Source: an uncultured Dorea sp.
GTDB lineage: Bacteria > Bacillota > Clostridia > Lachnospirales > Lachnospiraceae
Length of the DNA: 64,000 nucleotides
Assembly (NCBI GenBank): GCA_910584095.1
Contig: CAJTYU010000011.1
Coordinates: forward strand, 27,488-91,487
Direction of reading: 5' to 3'
In this document: positions 51,311-59,422 of the stretch, in pieces
Numbering within the stretch: the stretch's first letter is position 1
Layout of the letters: each line of letters begins with the position of its first letter
Position numbers and translations under genes: made by a program
The notes under the pieces: model-generated
What the model was told of the DNA's origin: nothing
Seen by the model: the letters and a program-made list of their open reading frames with translations, nothing else
The model's database searches: none

Positions 51311-52238
51311 AATGCACATTCCTCTCTAACCGCTTTTGTAATACAACAACCAGCAAAAACAACGCCAGCGACACAACCGCAACTGCAGCGGCCCTTCCGG
51401 ACTGGAAGAAACTGAACCCATACTGATAAATTATATAAACCAGGTTTGTGCTGGCCTGGTTCGGCCCTCCCGCCGTCAGCATATGAATCGGGGTAAACAC
51501 GTACTGCAGCCCAAAGACAAAGGAAACGACAAAAACGTAGAGCGCTGTGGATGATGTAAGCGGAATAACAATTTTCCAGAAAATCGTCCAGTTCGAGGCA
51601 TTCTCCAGTTTCGCAGCCTCAATAAGGTCTTTCGGGATCTCAATAATGGCAGCAAGAAAAATTACCAGATTGTATCCAAAGCATCGCCATCCTGTCACAA
51701 GTGATAATACAAAAATCACCCATCCGCTCTGCGCCAGCCACTTCGGGGCTTCCATCTCCATCATATTCAGCAGAAGCGTCGCAGGCCCGTTGACCGCGTT
51801 AAAAATCCAGCGGAACACGGTTGCCGCAACGGCAAGCGAAAGAAGCGAGGGAAAAAACATAATAGCCCTGTAAAACTGCTGTCCTTTTTTTACCAGCTGC
51901 CCCAGCACAAAGGAGAAGAAATAGGGCATAACAAAACAGAAAATCATCATAAACAAGACATAAAAAACTGTATTCCCAAGCGCCTTTATAAAATCCTTAT
52001 CCGTGAATAAACCAATATAATTATCTAGCCCAATAAACTGTTTCGTCGATACCATGTTCCATGAAAAAAAACTCAGCTGCAGATTATAAAGAATTGGCCA
52101 AACGATAAATACTAAAAAAATAGTAATTGCAGGCAGAAGATAAAGAAAAGTTTCCAGCTTACGCTTTATACGCCTGTTCCTATGTCCAACGCCTGCCTTG
52201 CCTCCATTCCGGAGCCTGTTTGGTTCTAATTTAGCCAC
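51300..52238 (-). CDS. Carbohydrate ABC permease (MalF/UgpA type)
   Basis: A 312-residue membrane protein with six helices and the permease signature loop EAAKLENASNWTIFWKIVIP. It should be the partner of the permease downstream, with which it overlaps. The start is placed at a GTG (52238) preceded by AAGGGAGG; an ATG at 52262 with GGGAG is the main alternative, and a still longer reading to 52331 is unlikely. The short N-terminal tail is basic. It lies between the solute-binding protein and the second permease. Confidence 0.88.
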   Translation of the reverse strand: MAKLEPNRLRNGGKAGVGHRNRRIKRKLETFLYLLPAITIFLVFIVWPILYNLQLSFFSWNMVSTKQFIGLDNYIGLFTDKDFIKALGNTVFYVLFMMIFCFVMPYFFSFVLGQLVKKGQQFYRAIMFFPSLLSLAVAATVFRWIFNAVNGPATLLLNMMEMEAPKWLAQSGWVIFVLSLVTGWRCFGYNLVIFLAAIIEIPKDLIEAAKLENASNWTIFWKIVIPLTSSTALYVFVVSFVFGLQYVFTPIHMLTAGGPNQASTNLVYIIYQYGFSFFQSGRAAAVAVVSLALFLLVVVLQKRLERNVHYEN

Positions 52239-52386
52239 ACCAATACCTCCCTTTTCTACCATGGCGCTCCCAGAAACCCAGAACTTCGAAAATGCCGCGT
52301 TTCCAGAGCGCCCTTTTTTCTTCACCTCCACTTTTCAGTGAATTTTCAACACATCTCTTTTTTTCCGCCAGAGCAGCCAAAGACGG

Positions 52387-53742
52387 TCACTTCAGCAAAT
52401 CGTTAATCTGATTCTGCGCATCTTCGATAACCGAACCCGGCTCTTCAAAATTCGTCAGGATCTTATCGCGCATATCAACCATAATCTGTTCAACCTGCAG
52501 ACCATTCTCCCCCGGCCAGCTCGGCCACTGTACAGCTGCATTTTCCCATGACTCAAGAGCCACTGCCGCCAGCGGATTGCTCTCAAAATGTGCCGCCAGA
52601 TCATCATCCCTCTCTGTCACGCCTTGAGTAACCGGAAGATAACCAGTATCCTGAACCCATGCAGATACAGACGGATCCGAATACATAAACTTCAGGAACT
52701 CCCAACACGCGCGGTTCTTGGCCTCATCCTCTCCGGCAACGACCATTACCAGATTACCGCCTACACAAACAGCCCTTTCGTCACCTTCACTTGTAACCGG
52801 ATATGCCGTAGCTCTAAGGTCAAAATTCGAATTCTCCTGGAACGTTGCAATTCTTGCAGAGGTTGTAATACACATGCCGAATTCTCCCGATACAAATGCA
52901 GATCCTCCTTCTTCCAGATTAATATTGACTGTCACATTATCCTTGTAAGGCTTCTGTAATTTCTCCCATGCAGCAACAACTTCCGGCGTATCAAATGTTG
53001 CGACAGCTTTTCCATCTTTCATCTCATACAATGAAGTTCCCGTGCTAAGTATCATGGGAATATTCGGCCATGTATCCGCGATAGACTGAAGATAGAATCC
53101 CTTCTTACCTGTTTTCTCAGTAATAATCGAAGCCTGTTCGATCAGCTCATCGTATGTTTTTGGCGGGTTGTCCGGATCTAGTTCCGCTTTTTCAAACAAA
53201 TCCGCATTATAATAGAGAATCGGACAGGATGCCGCATAAGGAAGTCCCATAAGCGTTCCGTTTGCAGCAGTCGCCAAAGACAATGTCCTCTCGTCAAACA
53301 TCGACTGATAGAGTCCCTGATCCTCCGGCGCGTACTTTTCTACCAGCTCATCCGGCATAGTAACATAATCCGCAAAATTATCCGCAAAATAATTAAGATA
53401 ACTATATCCGCACTGAACAACACCCGGATATTCGCCAGTCATCAGGGCAGTCTGCAGTTCTGTGGCAATCCCCTGATACTGATTTGTAATAAACTTATTA
53501 ACAACCGTAATATTCTTCCCATTCGTCTTATTAAACTCTTCGATCAGCGCATTTGTAACAGCCTCTCCCTGCGCGGCGCTATTCTGGTTCCAATACTCAA
53601 TCGTTACTTCCGGCCACTCTTCTTCGCCAGAAGCCTCCTCTCCGCTCTGCGTATCCACAGAAGCTCCTCCAGAACCGCTGCATGCCATAAGCCCCATTGC
53701 AAGAATACCAACAAGGAAAACAGATAAAACTCTTTTTTTCAT
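52387..53742 (-). CDS. Extracellular sugar-binding lipoprotein
   Basis: A 451-residue family 1 solute-binding protein. The signal peptide MKKRVLSVFLVGILAMGLM ends with the lipobox MAC, followed by a Ser/Gly spacer, so it is anchored outside the membrane. The mature part has the clamshell fold pattern, with VTIEYWNQNSAAQGEAVTNA at the start and WEFLKFMYSDPSVSAW in the C-terminal half, typical of oligosaccharide or glycerol-phosphate-type binders. It heads the transporter operon and faces a divergent LacI-family regulator across a 372-base AT-rich region. Confidence 0.93.
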   Translation of the reverse strand: MKKRVLSVFLVGILAMGLMACSGSGGASVDTQSGEEASGEEEWPEVTIEYWNQNSAAQGEAVTNALIEEFNKTNGKNITVVNKFITNQYQGIATELQTALMTGEYPGVVQCGYSYLNYFADNFADYVTMPDELVEKYAPEDQGLYQSMFDERTLSLATAANGTLMGLPYAASCPILYYNADLFEKAELDPDNPPKTYDELIEQASIITEKTGKKGFYLQSIADTWPNIPMILSTGTSLYEMKDGKAVATFDTPEVVAAWEKLQKPYKDNVTVNINLEEGGSAFVSGEFGMCITTSARIATFQENSNFDLRATAYPVTSEGDERAVCVGGNLVMVVAGEDEAKNRACWEFLKFMYSDPSVSAWVQDTGYLPVTQGVTERDDDLAAHFESNPLAAVALESWENAAVQWPSWPGENGLQVEQIMVDMRDKILTNFEEPGSVIEDAQNQINDLLK

Positions 53743-54114
53743 ACGTACCTCCTTTTACATTCGATCAATCGTGTTTTTTCCATGACATAGTTCCCTTTTA
53801 AACCCGTTAATATAATTAATATTATTATTAATTGGTTCAATAATAGACTATCACTCAGAAGACAAATAGTCAAGCTTTTTTATAAAAAAATACAAATTTT
53901 TAATGTTTTATATTAATTTTTTTAATATTATTGCCGAATTTTCTGATTTTTTATCACCAGTTTCTATTTGTTGATAATTATTTTTTAGCAAATAGTCATT
54001 AATATTATTAACCCCTTGTGTTTTTCTCATTTTAATGATATAAATATTATTAGCAAGAAAATTTCAAGCTATGCAGTCCGTCAACCATCCATCTATTATT
54101 TAGAAAGTATTATT
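53743..54114. promoter_or_regulatory. AT-rich divergent region with four AATATTATT sites
   Basis: Between the sugar-transport operon and its likely LacI-family regulator, the 9-mer AATATTATT occurs at 53818-53826, 53924-53932, 54001-54009 and 54043-54051, mostly flanked by TTA and TAA to form TTAATATTATTAA-like near-palindromes. These are candidate operators. In such AT-rich DNA chance repeats are possible. Confidence 0.4.
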
Positions 54115-55188
54115 ATGAGCAAAAAACCTACCATGAAAGACATTGCCAGAAAGGCCGGTGTATCACAATCTTCGGTTTCTTTGATTCTCAACAAAAATGA
54201 AAATGCATCCTTCACCGAAGAAACCATCAAAAAAGTTTTCAAAGCCGCTTCTGAACTGCATTACCAGATACCATACTCCATGATTCGGAAGAAAGCAACG
54301 CGGACTATTATGGTGATTACTGTAAACATTTCCAATCCATACTATACAATGCTCATCCAAAGCATTGAAAAAGAGGCAAATGCTCACGACTTCAGCATCC
54401 TCATCCGAAACGCATACCGTTCTCCCGAAATGGAAGCCGCCTGCATCGAGAACGCTCTCGAATTAGGGGTTGACGGTGTAATTCTTCTGTCAATGCCGCA
54501 GAATCCGGAAAACCTTAATAAACTTTCTGGAAAAATCCCGGTTGTCCTTGTGTGCAATAGCGATAATATCACTCCTGGGTACGATTCCATTGAAATGCAG
54601 ATGCGCGATTCCGCCATGCTGATCTGCGATCACCTGTTTTCCTTATCCCACAAAAGCATTGCGCTTATCACCACCGCGCCTCTGGAAAATTCAGGACGGC
54701 GGATTTTGCTTAGCAGTGTGACTGAGCAGATGGAAAAGCATGGATATTCACAAAACCTTTACATCTTTTCCGGAGAACCCAGCAACACCTATATAGAGAC
54801 ATATTCATCCGACTATGATACCGGCTATGCTTTAATGCAGAATGAAGGCATCTACGACTTGCCGATAACCGCTTTCATCTGTACCAACGATTCCGTTGCT
54901 TACGGTGTCATGGATGCTTTATACGACCGCGGATATAAAATTCCCCACGACTATTCCGTTATCGGACTGGACAATTATCTGTACTCGAACATCCGGACTG
55001 TTTCCCTTACCACGGTAGACCACAGAATGACAGTCAAGGGAAAAAGCGCAGTAGAACTGCTGGTAAATAAGATTGAATTACTGACTGAAAGCAATACCAT
55101 TGATCCGTTAAGCGATCTTCACACAATTGAATACAAGCCTCACCTGATCGTAAGAAAATCTACCGGGCCTGCGCCGCAGGCACAGTAA
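54115..55188 (+). CDS. LacI/GalR-family regulator of the sugar operon
   Basis: A 357-residue regulator: DNA-binding head MSKKPTMKDIARKAGVSQSS followed by VSLILNKNENASFTEETIKK, and a sugar-binding core containing FICTNDSVAYGVMDALYDRG and IPHDYSVIGLDN. The start at 54115 has only a weak AGAAAG upstream; a longer reading from 54016 lacks a site and reaches outside the family. Divergence from the solute-binding protein gene suggests it represses the ABC transporter-epimerase operon and responds to the imported sugar. It shares motifs with the regulator at 18.8 kb. Confidence 0.92.
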   Translation: MSKKPTMKDIARKAGVSQSSVSLILNKNENASFTEETIKKVFKAASELHYQIPYSMIRKKATRTIMVITVNISNPYYTMLIQSIEKEANAHDFSILIRNAYRSPEMEAACIENALELGVDGVILLSMPQNPENLNKLSGKIPVVLVCNSDNITPGYDSIEMQMRDSAMLICDHLFSLSHKSIALITTAPLENSGRRILLSSVTEQMEKHGYSQNLYIFSGEPSNTYIETYSSDYDTGYALMQNEGIYDLPITAFICTNDSVAYGVMDALYDRGYKIPHDYSVIGLDNYLYSNIRTVSLTTVDHRMTVKGKSAVELLVNKIELLTESNTIDPLSDLHTIEYKPHLIVRKSTGPAPQAQ

Positions 55189-55211
55189 CCCGTTTTTTAA
55201 ACCTCTATCAC

Positions 55212-55277
55212 AAAATAAGCATATCCACCAGATCTCATGCTTTTCAGCAAATATCTTTCCATGGATATGCTTATTTT
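55212..55277 (+). terminator. Long terminator-like inverted repeat after the LacI gene
   Basis: AAAATAAGCATATCCA (55212-55227) and its exact reverse complement (55262-55277) form a 16-bp perfect stem with a 34-base loop, 23 bases after the stop codon. T residues lie on the 3' side. Confidence 0.6.
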
Positions 55278-55481
55278 TCTTTTGTGGTACATATTTTAAG
55301 GCTTCAAAACCTCTTGCAATTTTTATAAGTTTTCCTCTTTCTACTTGTTTTCTTGATCTGTTTTCCCGTATAGTTTTTCTTTAATATCTCCAAAATAACC
55401 CTCTGTCTGTATTAAACACATATTCGGTTAACTTCCATTTTTTCATTCCTGAAAAATCGATGAGATAAAAAAGTCAATAAA

Positions 55482-55513
55482 AAAGGACTAGTAAGCCTAA
55501 TCCCACCAGTCCT
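55482..55513 (-). terminator. Terminator for the DegV and small membrane protein genes
   Basis: On the minus strand AGGACT pairs with AGTCCT (plus-strand 55508-55513 with 55484-55489), with further GT/AC pairs inside, and TTTTTT follows. It ends about 50 bases after the small membrane protein stop codon. The remaining bases of 55189-55562 hold nothing else I can identify. Confidence 0.8.
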
Positions 55514-55562
55514 ATAATTCATTACTATTAACAAATATATCCTTTATACTCTCGGCTGTTCA

Positions 55563-55811
55563 CTATTCTGCCGCCGCTCCCGCCAAACCAGACTGAAAAT
55601 CTGTAATCGCCGTATAATCAACCTGCGCCGTCTGCTTTGGCCTGCTGGTATCATATACATTATACGCTGAATAACCAAGCCATCCTATGAGTGCAAGCCC
55701 TAAAACTCCGACAACGCATCTTCTAAACAGCTGCTTTACTTTCTCTTTCTTCATATTCTGCTTGCGGTTTGCCTTTTCCTGTTTATATCTATCAACTTTT
55801 TCCTGACTCAT
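55563..55811 (-). CDS. Small single-helix membrane protein (82 aa)
   Basis: I do not recognise this protein. A very basic N-terminus (EKVDRYKQEKANRKQNMKKE, about 30 residues) leads into one membrane helix (about residues 30-48: RCVVGVLGLALIGWLGYSAY) and a short extracellular tail ending in small residues. The charge pattern predicts an inside N-terminus. The start at 55811 follows GTCAGGAGAT. It lies about 90 bases after degV on the same strand and ends at a terminator. Similar small proteins are common in Lachnospiraceae genomes, but no function is known to me. Confidence 0.65.
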   Translation of the reverse strand: MSQEKVDRYKQEKANRKQNMKKEKVKQLFRRCVVGVLGLALIGWLGYSAYNVYDTSRPKQTAQVDYTAITDFQSGLAGAAAE

Positions 55812-55900
55812 ATCTCCTGACTCCTTTTCCATATCAAATGCTGCTTTTTCATATCTGACAGCACCTCTATCATATCACATTTTTGAACAGGAAACAACTT

Positions 55901-56740
55901 CTAAATCACCACAATTACTCCGCCGTCCGACGCATACATGCTGCTGATGCCTGCCGTATCCAGCACAATAACATCCTTAGGATTCATACGCTCCAGCAGC
56001 ATCTTCTTTAAATCCTGCGCTCTTGAAGCGCAGTTGCAATGACTGATCGCCAGAATCTTCCCTTCTTCCTGCACCGTTTTTGCCGCCACTTCATCTGCAA
56101 GCTTTACAAGCGCCTTCTTCATACCTCTCGCCTGCCCCAGCTGACAGATGTTCCCCTCCGGAGTCGCGCCCATCACCGGCTTAATATTGAGCGCTGTCGC
56201 CACAACAGCCTTCAGGCCGGTCAATCTTCCGTTTTTACGGAGCGTTTCTAATGTCTCCAGCAGAAAAAAGGTATTCTGTCCTTCAATGTAAGCTTCTACT
56301 GTTTCCACAAGTTGCTGAAATTCCATCCCCTGTTCTTCACACTCGGCAATCTTCAACGCAATCAGCGTCTCGCCAATGGAAGCGGAACGGGAATTGAATA
56401 CATAGATATCCTTCTCCCCATACTCCTCATGATACAAATTCTTGCCAAGCACAGCGCTGTTGTAAGAACCGCTGAGCTCCGCCGATAATGTAACGGCATA
56501 TACATGTTCCTCTTCACAATGATACGCTTCCCTGTATGTTTCCGGCGACGGACAGGATGACTTCGGTCCGTTGGGACTTGCCGCCACTTTCTCCAAAAAT
56601 TCTTTCTGGTCAAATGTCTCGTCATCTATAATATGATAATCATCCACATCAATCGCCAGAGACGCTGTTACAAAATGTCCGGATGCTTTCATCTCCTGAG
56701 ATAATTCTCCACAACTATCAACAACAATCCTATAACTCAT
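55901..56740 (-). CDS. DegV-family fatty acid-binding protein
   Basis: A 279-residue protein starting MSYRIVVDSCGELSQEMKAS, the DegV N-terminal pattern. It has the DegV TSxPSP-like loop (SSCPSPETY), LSAELSGSYNSAVLG and DSRSASIGETLIAL-like (NSRSASIGETLIAL), and a C-terminal half ending with GGVIVVI. DegV/FakB proteins bind a single fatty acid, in some species for the FakA kinase. No fakA gene is nearby. The start at 56740 follows GGGAGGATTTGAT; the longer reading overlaps that site. It is transcribed together with the small membrane protein or alone. Confidence 0.9.
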   Translation of the reverse strand: MSYRIVVDSCGELSQEMKASGHFVTASLAIDVDDYHIIDDETFDQKEFLEKVAASPNGPKSSCPSPETYREAYHCEEEHVYAVTLSAELSGSYNSAVLGKNLYHEEYGEKDIYVFNSRSASIGETLIALKIAECEEQGMEFQQLVETVEAYIEGQNTFFLLETLETLRKNGRLTGLKAVVATALNIKPVMGATPEGNICQLGQARGMKKALVKLADEVAAKTVQEEGKILAISHCNCASRAQDLKKMLLERMNPKDVIVLDTAGISSMYASDGGVIVVI

Positions 56741-56869
56741 ATCAAATCCTCCCGCAGATGCCACAGTAAGTTATCTGCTTCTATCACATGTAGTTTTTAA
56801 AACCACTTAAATAATAGCATATACTAACCACTTTTGGCAAGAGCATACATGGGTCAATTATAAGATTAT

Positions 56870-58072
56870 CTATTCTTCAAACCGAATTTTGCTGGATATT
56901 CCAAGAGCAATCCCCATTTCCGCCATCAAAAACAAGATAGAAGTTCCTCCATAACTAATAAAAGGAAGCGTAATGCCTGTAGTCGGAATCATATTTATCA
57001 CAACAGCCACATTCAGAATTACCTGAATAGCTATATGGGCAAAAATACCCGTTGCAATCAGCGCTCCATACATGTCCGGCGCATTCTGGGCAATGAACAT
57101 CAAACGGTATAGCAGCAAGCCGAATAGTATCAGCACAATAATCGCGCCAAACACGCCAAGTTCCTCACAGATAATGGAAAGAATCATATCATTCTGGACC
57201 TCTGGAATAATCATCTTCTGGGCGCTGTTGCCAAGCCCCTTTCCAAAAAAGCCGCCGGAACCCACCGCATAGAGCCCCTGCATAACTTGGTATCCCCAGT
57301 TCGACGCATACCGCTCCGGCTCCAGCCATACAAGCACACGGCTCAGACGGAAATTCCCGCTCATCTCAGGATTTTGAACCACAATTTTTAAGATTGCCAC
57401 GATTACCAGAAGAAATATAAAACCAGCGGCCGCTATCACAATAAAAGGAGCTGTCTTTGGATGAACTACAAACACCATAAAACATGAAATACCCATTACT
57501 ATAATTGCCGTACTTAGATTCTCCGTCATAATATAAACACAGGCTGCCGAAAATCCCCCCCATATCAATATATGTATAATTCCCTGCAAAGAGTACACTT
57601 CCTTCCCCAGCTTACAGAGCAGAAGAGGAATAAACAAAATAATTGCGATTTTCGCCACTTCCGAGGGCTGAAACTGCTGGCCAAACGGAAGCTTAATCCA
57701 GCGCCTTGCTCCATTTACCTCCTGCCCCAAAGGCGTCATAACCAGCGCCATCAAGAAGATCGACAGCCAATACACCTTCTTAGCATAAATTGCATATATA
57801 TGATAGTCAATTTTAGAAATGATATAAATGCCGAAAAACCCTGCCGTGCAGAAAAATGCCTGCCGCTTAAAATAATGCATCCCATCCTCATATTCCCGCA
57901 AAGCGCTATAAGAACTGGTGCTGTACAGCATAACCAGTCCAAAACATACCAAAAATATGATCACGGCAAGCAGGCTGTAGTCAAAATACTTCACTTTCCG
58001 CTTCTGTCTTGCCCCGGCTCTTGCCCTCTCCTTCTCATAGTGTGTCCGCGGCATCTGTCTGATATTACTCAT
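56870..58072 (-). CDS. Second FtsW/RodA/SpoVE-family SEDS protein
   Basis: A 400-residue SEDS membrane protein, about 40 residues longer than the dcw copy because of a basic N-terminal extension (RTHYEKERARAGARQKRKVK). Motifs are LYSTSSYSA, VNGARRWIKLPFGQQFQPSE, IPEVQNDMILSIICEELGVFG and TGITLPFISYGGTSI. It is clearly paralogous to the protein at 37.5 kb and shares its gene-internal order of helices. It lies alone, divergent from the cotJ operon, so a sporulation or elongation role is possible. No adjacent PBP partner is present. Confidence 0.9.
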   Translation of the reverse strand: MSNIRQMPRTHYEKERARAGARQKRKVKYFDYSLLAVIIFLVCFGLVMLYSTSSYSALREYEDGMHYFKRQAFFCTAGFFGIYIISKIDYHIYAIYAKKVYWLSIFLMALVMTPLGQEVNGARRWIKLPFGQQFQPSEVAKIAIILFIPLLLCKLGKEVYSLQGIIHILIWGGFSAACVYIMTENLSTAIIVMGISCFMVFVVHPKTAPFIVIAAAGFIFLLVIVAILKIVVQNPEMSGNFRLSRVLVWLEPERYASNWGYQVMQGLYAVGSGGFFGKGLGNSAQKMIIPEVQNDMILSIICEELGVFGAIIVLILFGLLLYRLMFIAQNAPDMYGALIATGIFAHIAIQVILNVAVVINMIPTTGITLPFISYGGTSILFLMAEMGIALGISSKIRFEE

Positions 58073-58231
58073 TATTATTACACTCCCCTATCAATATTGT
58101 CCGCTCCCAGACATAAACATACAAAATCTTTGCCTGTCTACGCGGACAGCAAGCCTCAGTTCTTCTTATTATATCTGGGAAAAGAGCTAAATACAACCGG
58201 GCGATGCAAAAAAGTCAAATCTTGCACTTTT

Positions 58232-58262
58232 ATTTACAATTTCCATACTATGTATTGTAAAT
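58232..58262 (+). promoter_or_regulatory. cotJ promoter candidate inside a 9-bp inverted repeat
   Basis: CATACTAT (58244-58251) matches the -10 box of sigma-E-type promoters (CATACAnT), as expected for cotJ. It is flanked by ATTTACAAT (58232-58240) and its exact inverse ATTGTAAAT (58254-58262), which suggests a bound dimeric regulator. The -35 region is not clear. Confidence 0.5.
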
Positions 58263-58284
58263 GTTTTGAAAGGAGTACTTGAAT

Positions 58285-58656
58285 ATGCCGAATTACCGCT
58301 ATAATATGCCGGATTATGAGCGAAGAAATACTTGCGGAAACCATACGCAGGCCGCCTCGTACAGACAGCATCCGCAAGGATGTAATTCAGCCAGAGAATC
58401 TTATATGGCTGCGCCAAGTCCTTGTGAGCCTGTTAGAAATTCATGTGAAATTCCTCGTAAGGAATGCCGCGAAGAAGGAGAAATGTCTTGTGCGGTAAGA
58501 GAAAATTACGATGCTCTGACTGGAATGCCGATTGCAATGGCATATGTCCCTTGGCAGATGTGGCGCAGGATTTACGACGCTGAAAAAGCATTCTGCCGAG
58601 GCACAATATTTGAGGAATTAGATAAACCTTTCCGGGGAATAGGAGGTGTCTGCTAA
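58285..58656 (+). CDS. cotJA: Spore coat-associated protein CotJA
   Basis: A 123-residue protein. The C-terminal 50 residues (MPIAMAYVPWQMWRRIYDAE, then FCRGTIFEELDKPF) are the CotJA family core. The N-terminal 70 residues are a Cys-, Tyr-, Asn- and Pro-rich extension (YRYNMPDYERRNTCGN) not found in the 82-residue B. subtilis protein, fitting a disulfide or cross-linked coat layer. The start at 58285 is 8 bases after AGGAGT; a TTG two codons earlier overlaps it. It shares one base with cotJB. It belongs to the sigma-E-type cotJ operon. Confidence 0.9.
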   Translation: MPNYRYNMPDYERRNTCGNHTQAASYRQHPQGCNSARESYMAAPSPCEPVRNSCEIPRKECREEGEMSCAVRENYDALTGMPIAMAYVPWQMWRRIYDAEKAFCRGTIFEELDKPFRGIGGVC

Positions 58657-58928
58657 TGTCTGACAACAGACCTTGTAGAAAAGATCTAATGAACAGAATT
58701 AATACCGTAAGCTTTGCCGTAGATGATGCAAAACTCTTTCTGGATACCCATCCATGCGATGAAGAGGCTTTGGAGTATTTCAATGAATTTCAGAAGATCC
58801 GGAAATGCGCGCTAAAAGAGTATGCCAGATATTATGGTCCGCTGACCATTGATACGGTGAACGTTGATGAATGCGACAGATGGAATTGGATTAACGAGCC
58901 ATGGCCTTGGCAGGAAGGGGGATGCTAG
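58656..58928 (+). CDS. cotJB: Spore coat protein CotJB
   Basis: A 90-residue protein with the CotJB pattern: KDLMNRINTVSFAVDDAKLF, the central HPCDEEALEYFNEF and the C-terminal YGPLTIDTVNVDECDRWNWI, then NEPWPWQEGGC. Length matches the family (about 87-100). The ATG overlaps the stop codon of cotJA by one base, and cotJC follows 3 bases after its stop. It is required for normal incorporation of the CotJ proteins into the coat in B. subtilis. Confidence 0.92.
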   Translation: MSDNRPCRKDLMNRINTVSFAVDDAKLFLDTHPCDEEALEYFNEFQKIRKCALKEYARYYGPLTIDTVNVDECDRWNWINEPWPWQEGGC

Positions 58929-58931
58929 TAT

Positions 58932-59354
58932 ATGTGGAATTATGAAAAACGACTGCAGTATCCGGTAAAAATCAAACAGACCAACCCTAAGATCGCACAG
59001 GTAATCATTTCTCAATTTGGAGGTCCAGACGGCGAATTAGCGGCTTCTATGCGGTATCTTTCCCAACGATATACCATGCCATATAAAGAAGTAACCGCAA
59101 TCTTGACAGACATCGGCACGGAGGAATTAGCACATATGGAAATGGTTTGTGCGATCGTACACCAGCTGACACGCGACCTAACGCCGAAAGAACTAAAGGA
59201 GTCTGGATTTGATAAATACTATGTAGATCACACCCTCGCGCTATGGCCGCAGGCAGCAAGCGGCGCCCCATGGACTGCTGCCTATCTCCAATCCAAAGGC
59301 GATCCGATTACTGACCTGCACGAAGACCTGGCCGCAGATGGTACGATTTTGTAA
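58932..59354 (+). CDS. cotJC: CotJC manganese-catalase-like coat protein, interrupted after 135 residues
   Basis: The first 135 residues match CotJC (MWNYEKRLQYPVKIKQTNPK, FGGPDGELAASMRYLSQRY, GTEELAHMEMVCAIVHQL, and YLQSKGDPITDLHEDLAAD). After LAAD the family continues with EQKART-like sequence and about 50 more residues, ending with the metal-binding EREVVHF helix. Here GTIL and a stop follow instead. The missing part holds ligands of the dimanganese site, so this product should lack catalase-type activity. The break coincides with the start of a serine-recombinase element. The 3' part of cotJC is not in the window. Confidence 0.9.
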   Translation: MWNYEKRLQYPVKIKQTNPKIAQVIISQFGGPDGELAASMRYLSQRYTMPYKEVTAILTDIGTEELAHMEMVCAIVHQLTRDLTPKELKESGFDKYYVDHTLALWPQAASGAPWTAAYLQSKGDPITDLHEDLAADGTIL

Positions 59355-59379
59355 GTACAACATTTGGGGGTTAAGAGAC

Positions 59380-59422
59380 GGTTCTTCATATCTGATATAC
59401 GATTACACCAGATATGAGAACC
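59380..59422. repeat. Inverted repeat at the element's left end
   Basis: GGTTCT and CATATCTG (59380-59394, one bulged T) pair with CAGATATGAGAACC (59409-59422). It sits exactly between the interrupted cotJC and the stop codon of the recombinase fragment. No T run follows, so it need not be a terminator and may belong to the attachment region. Confidence 0.6.
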
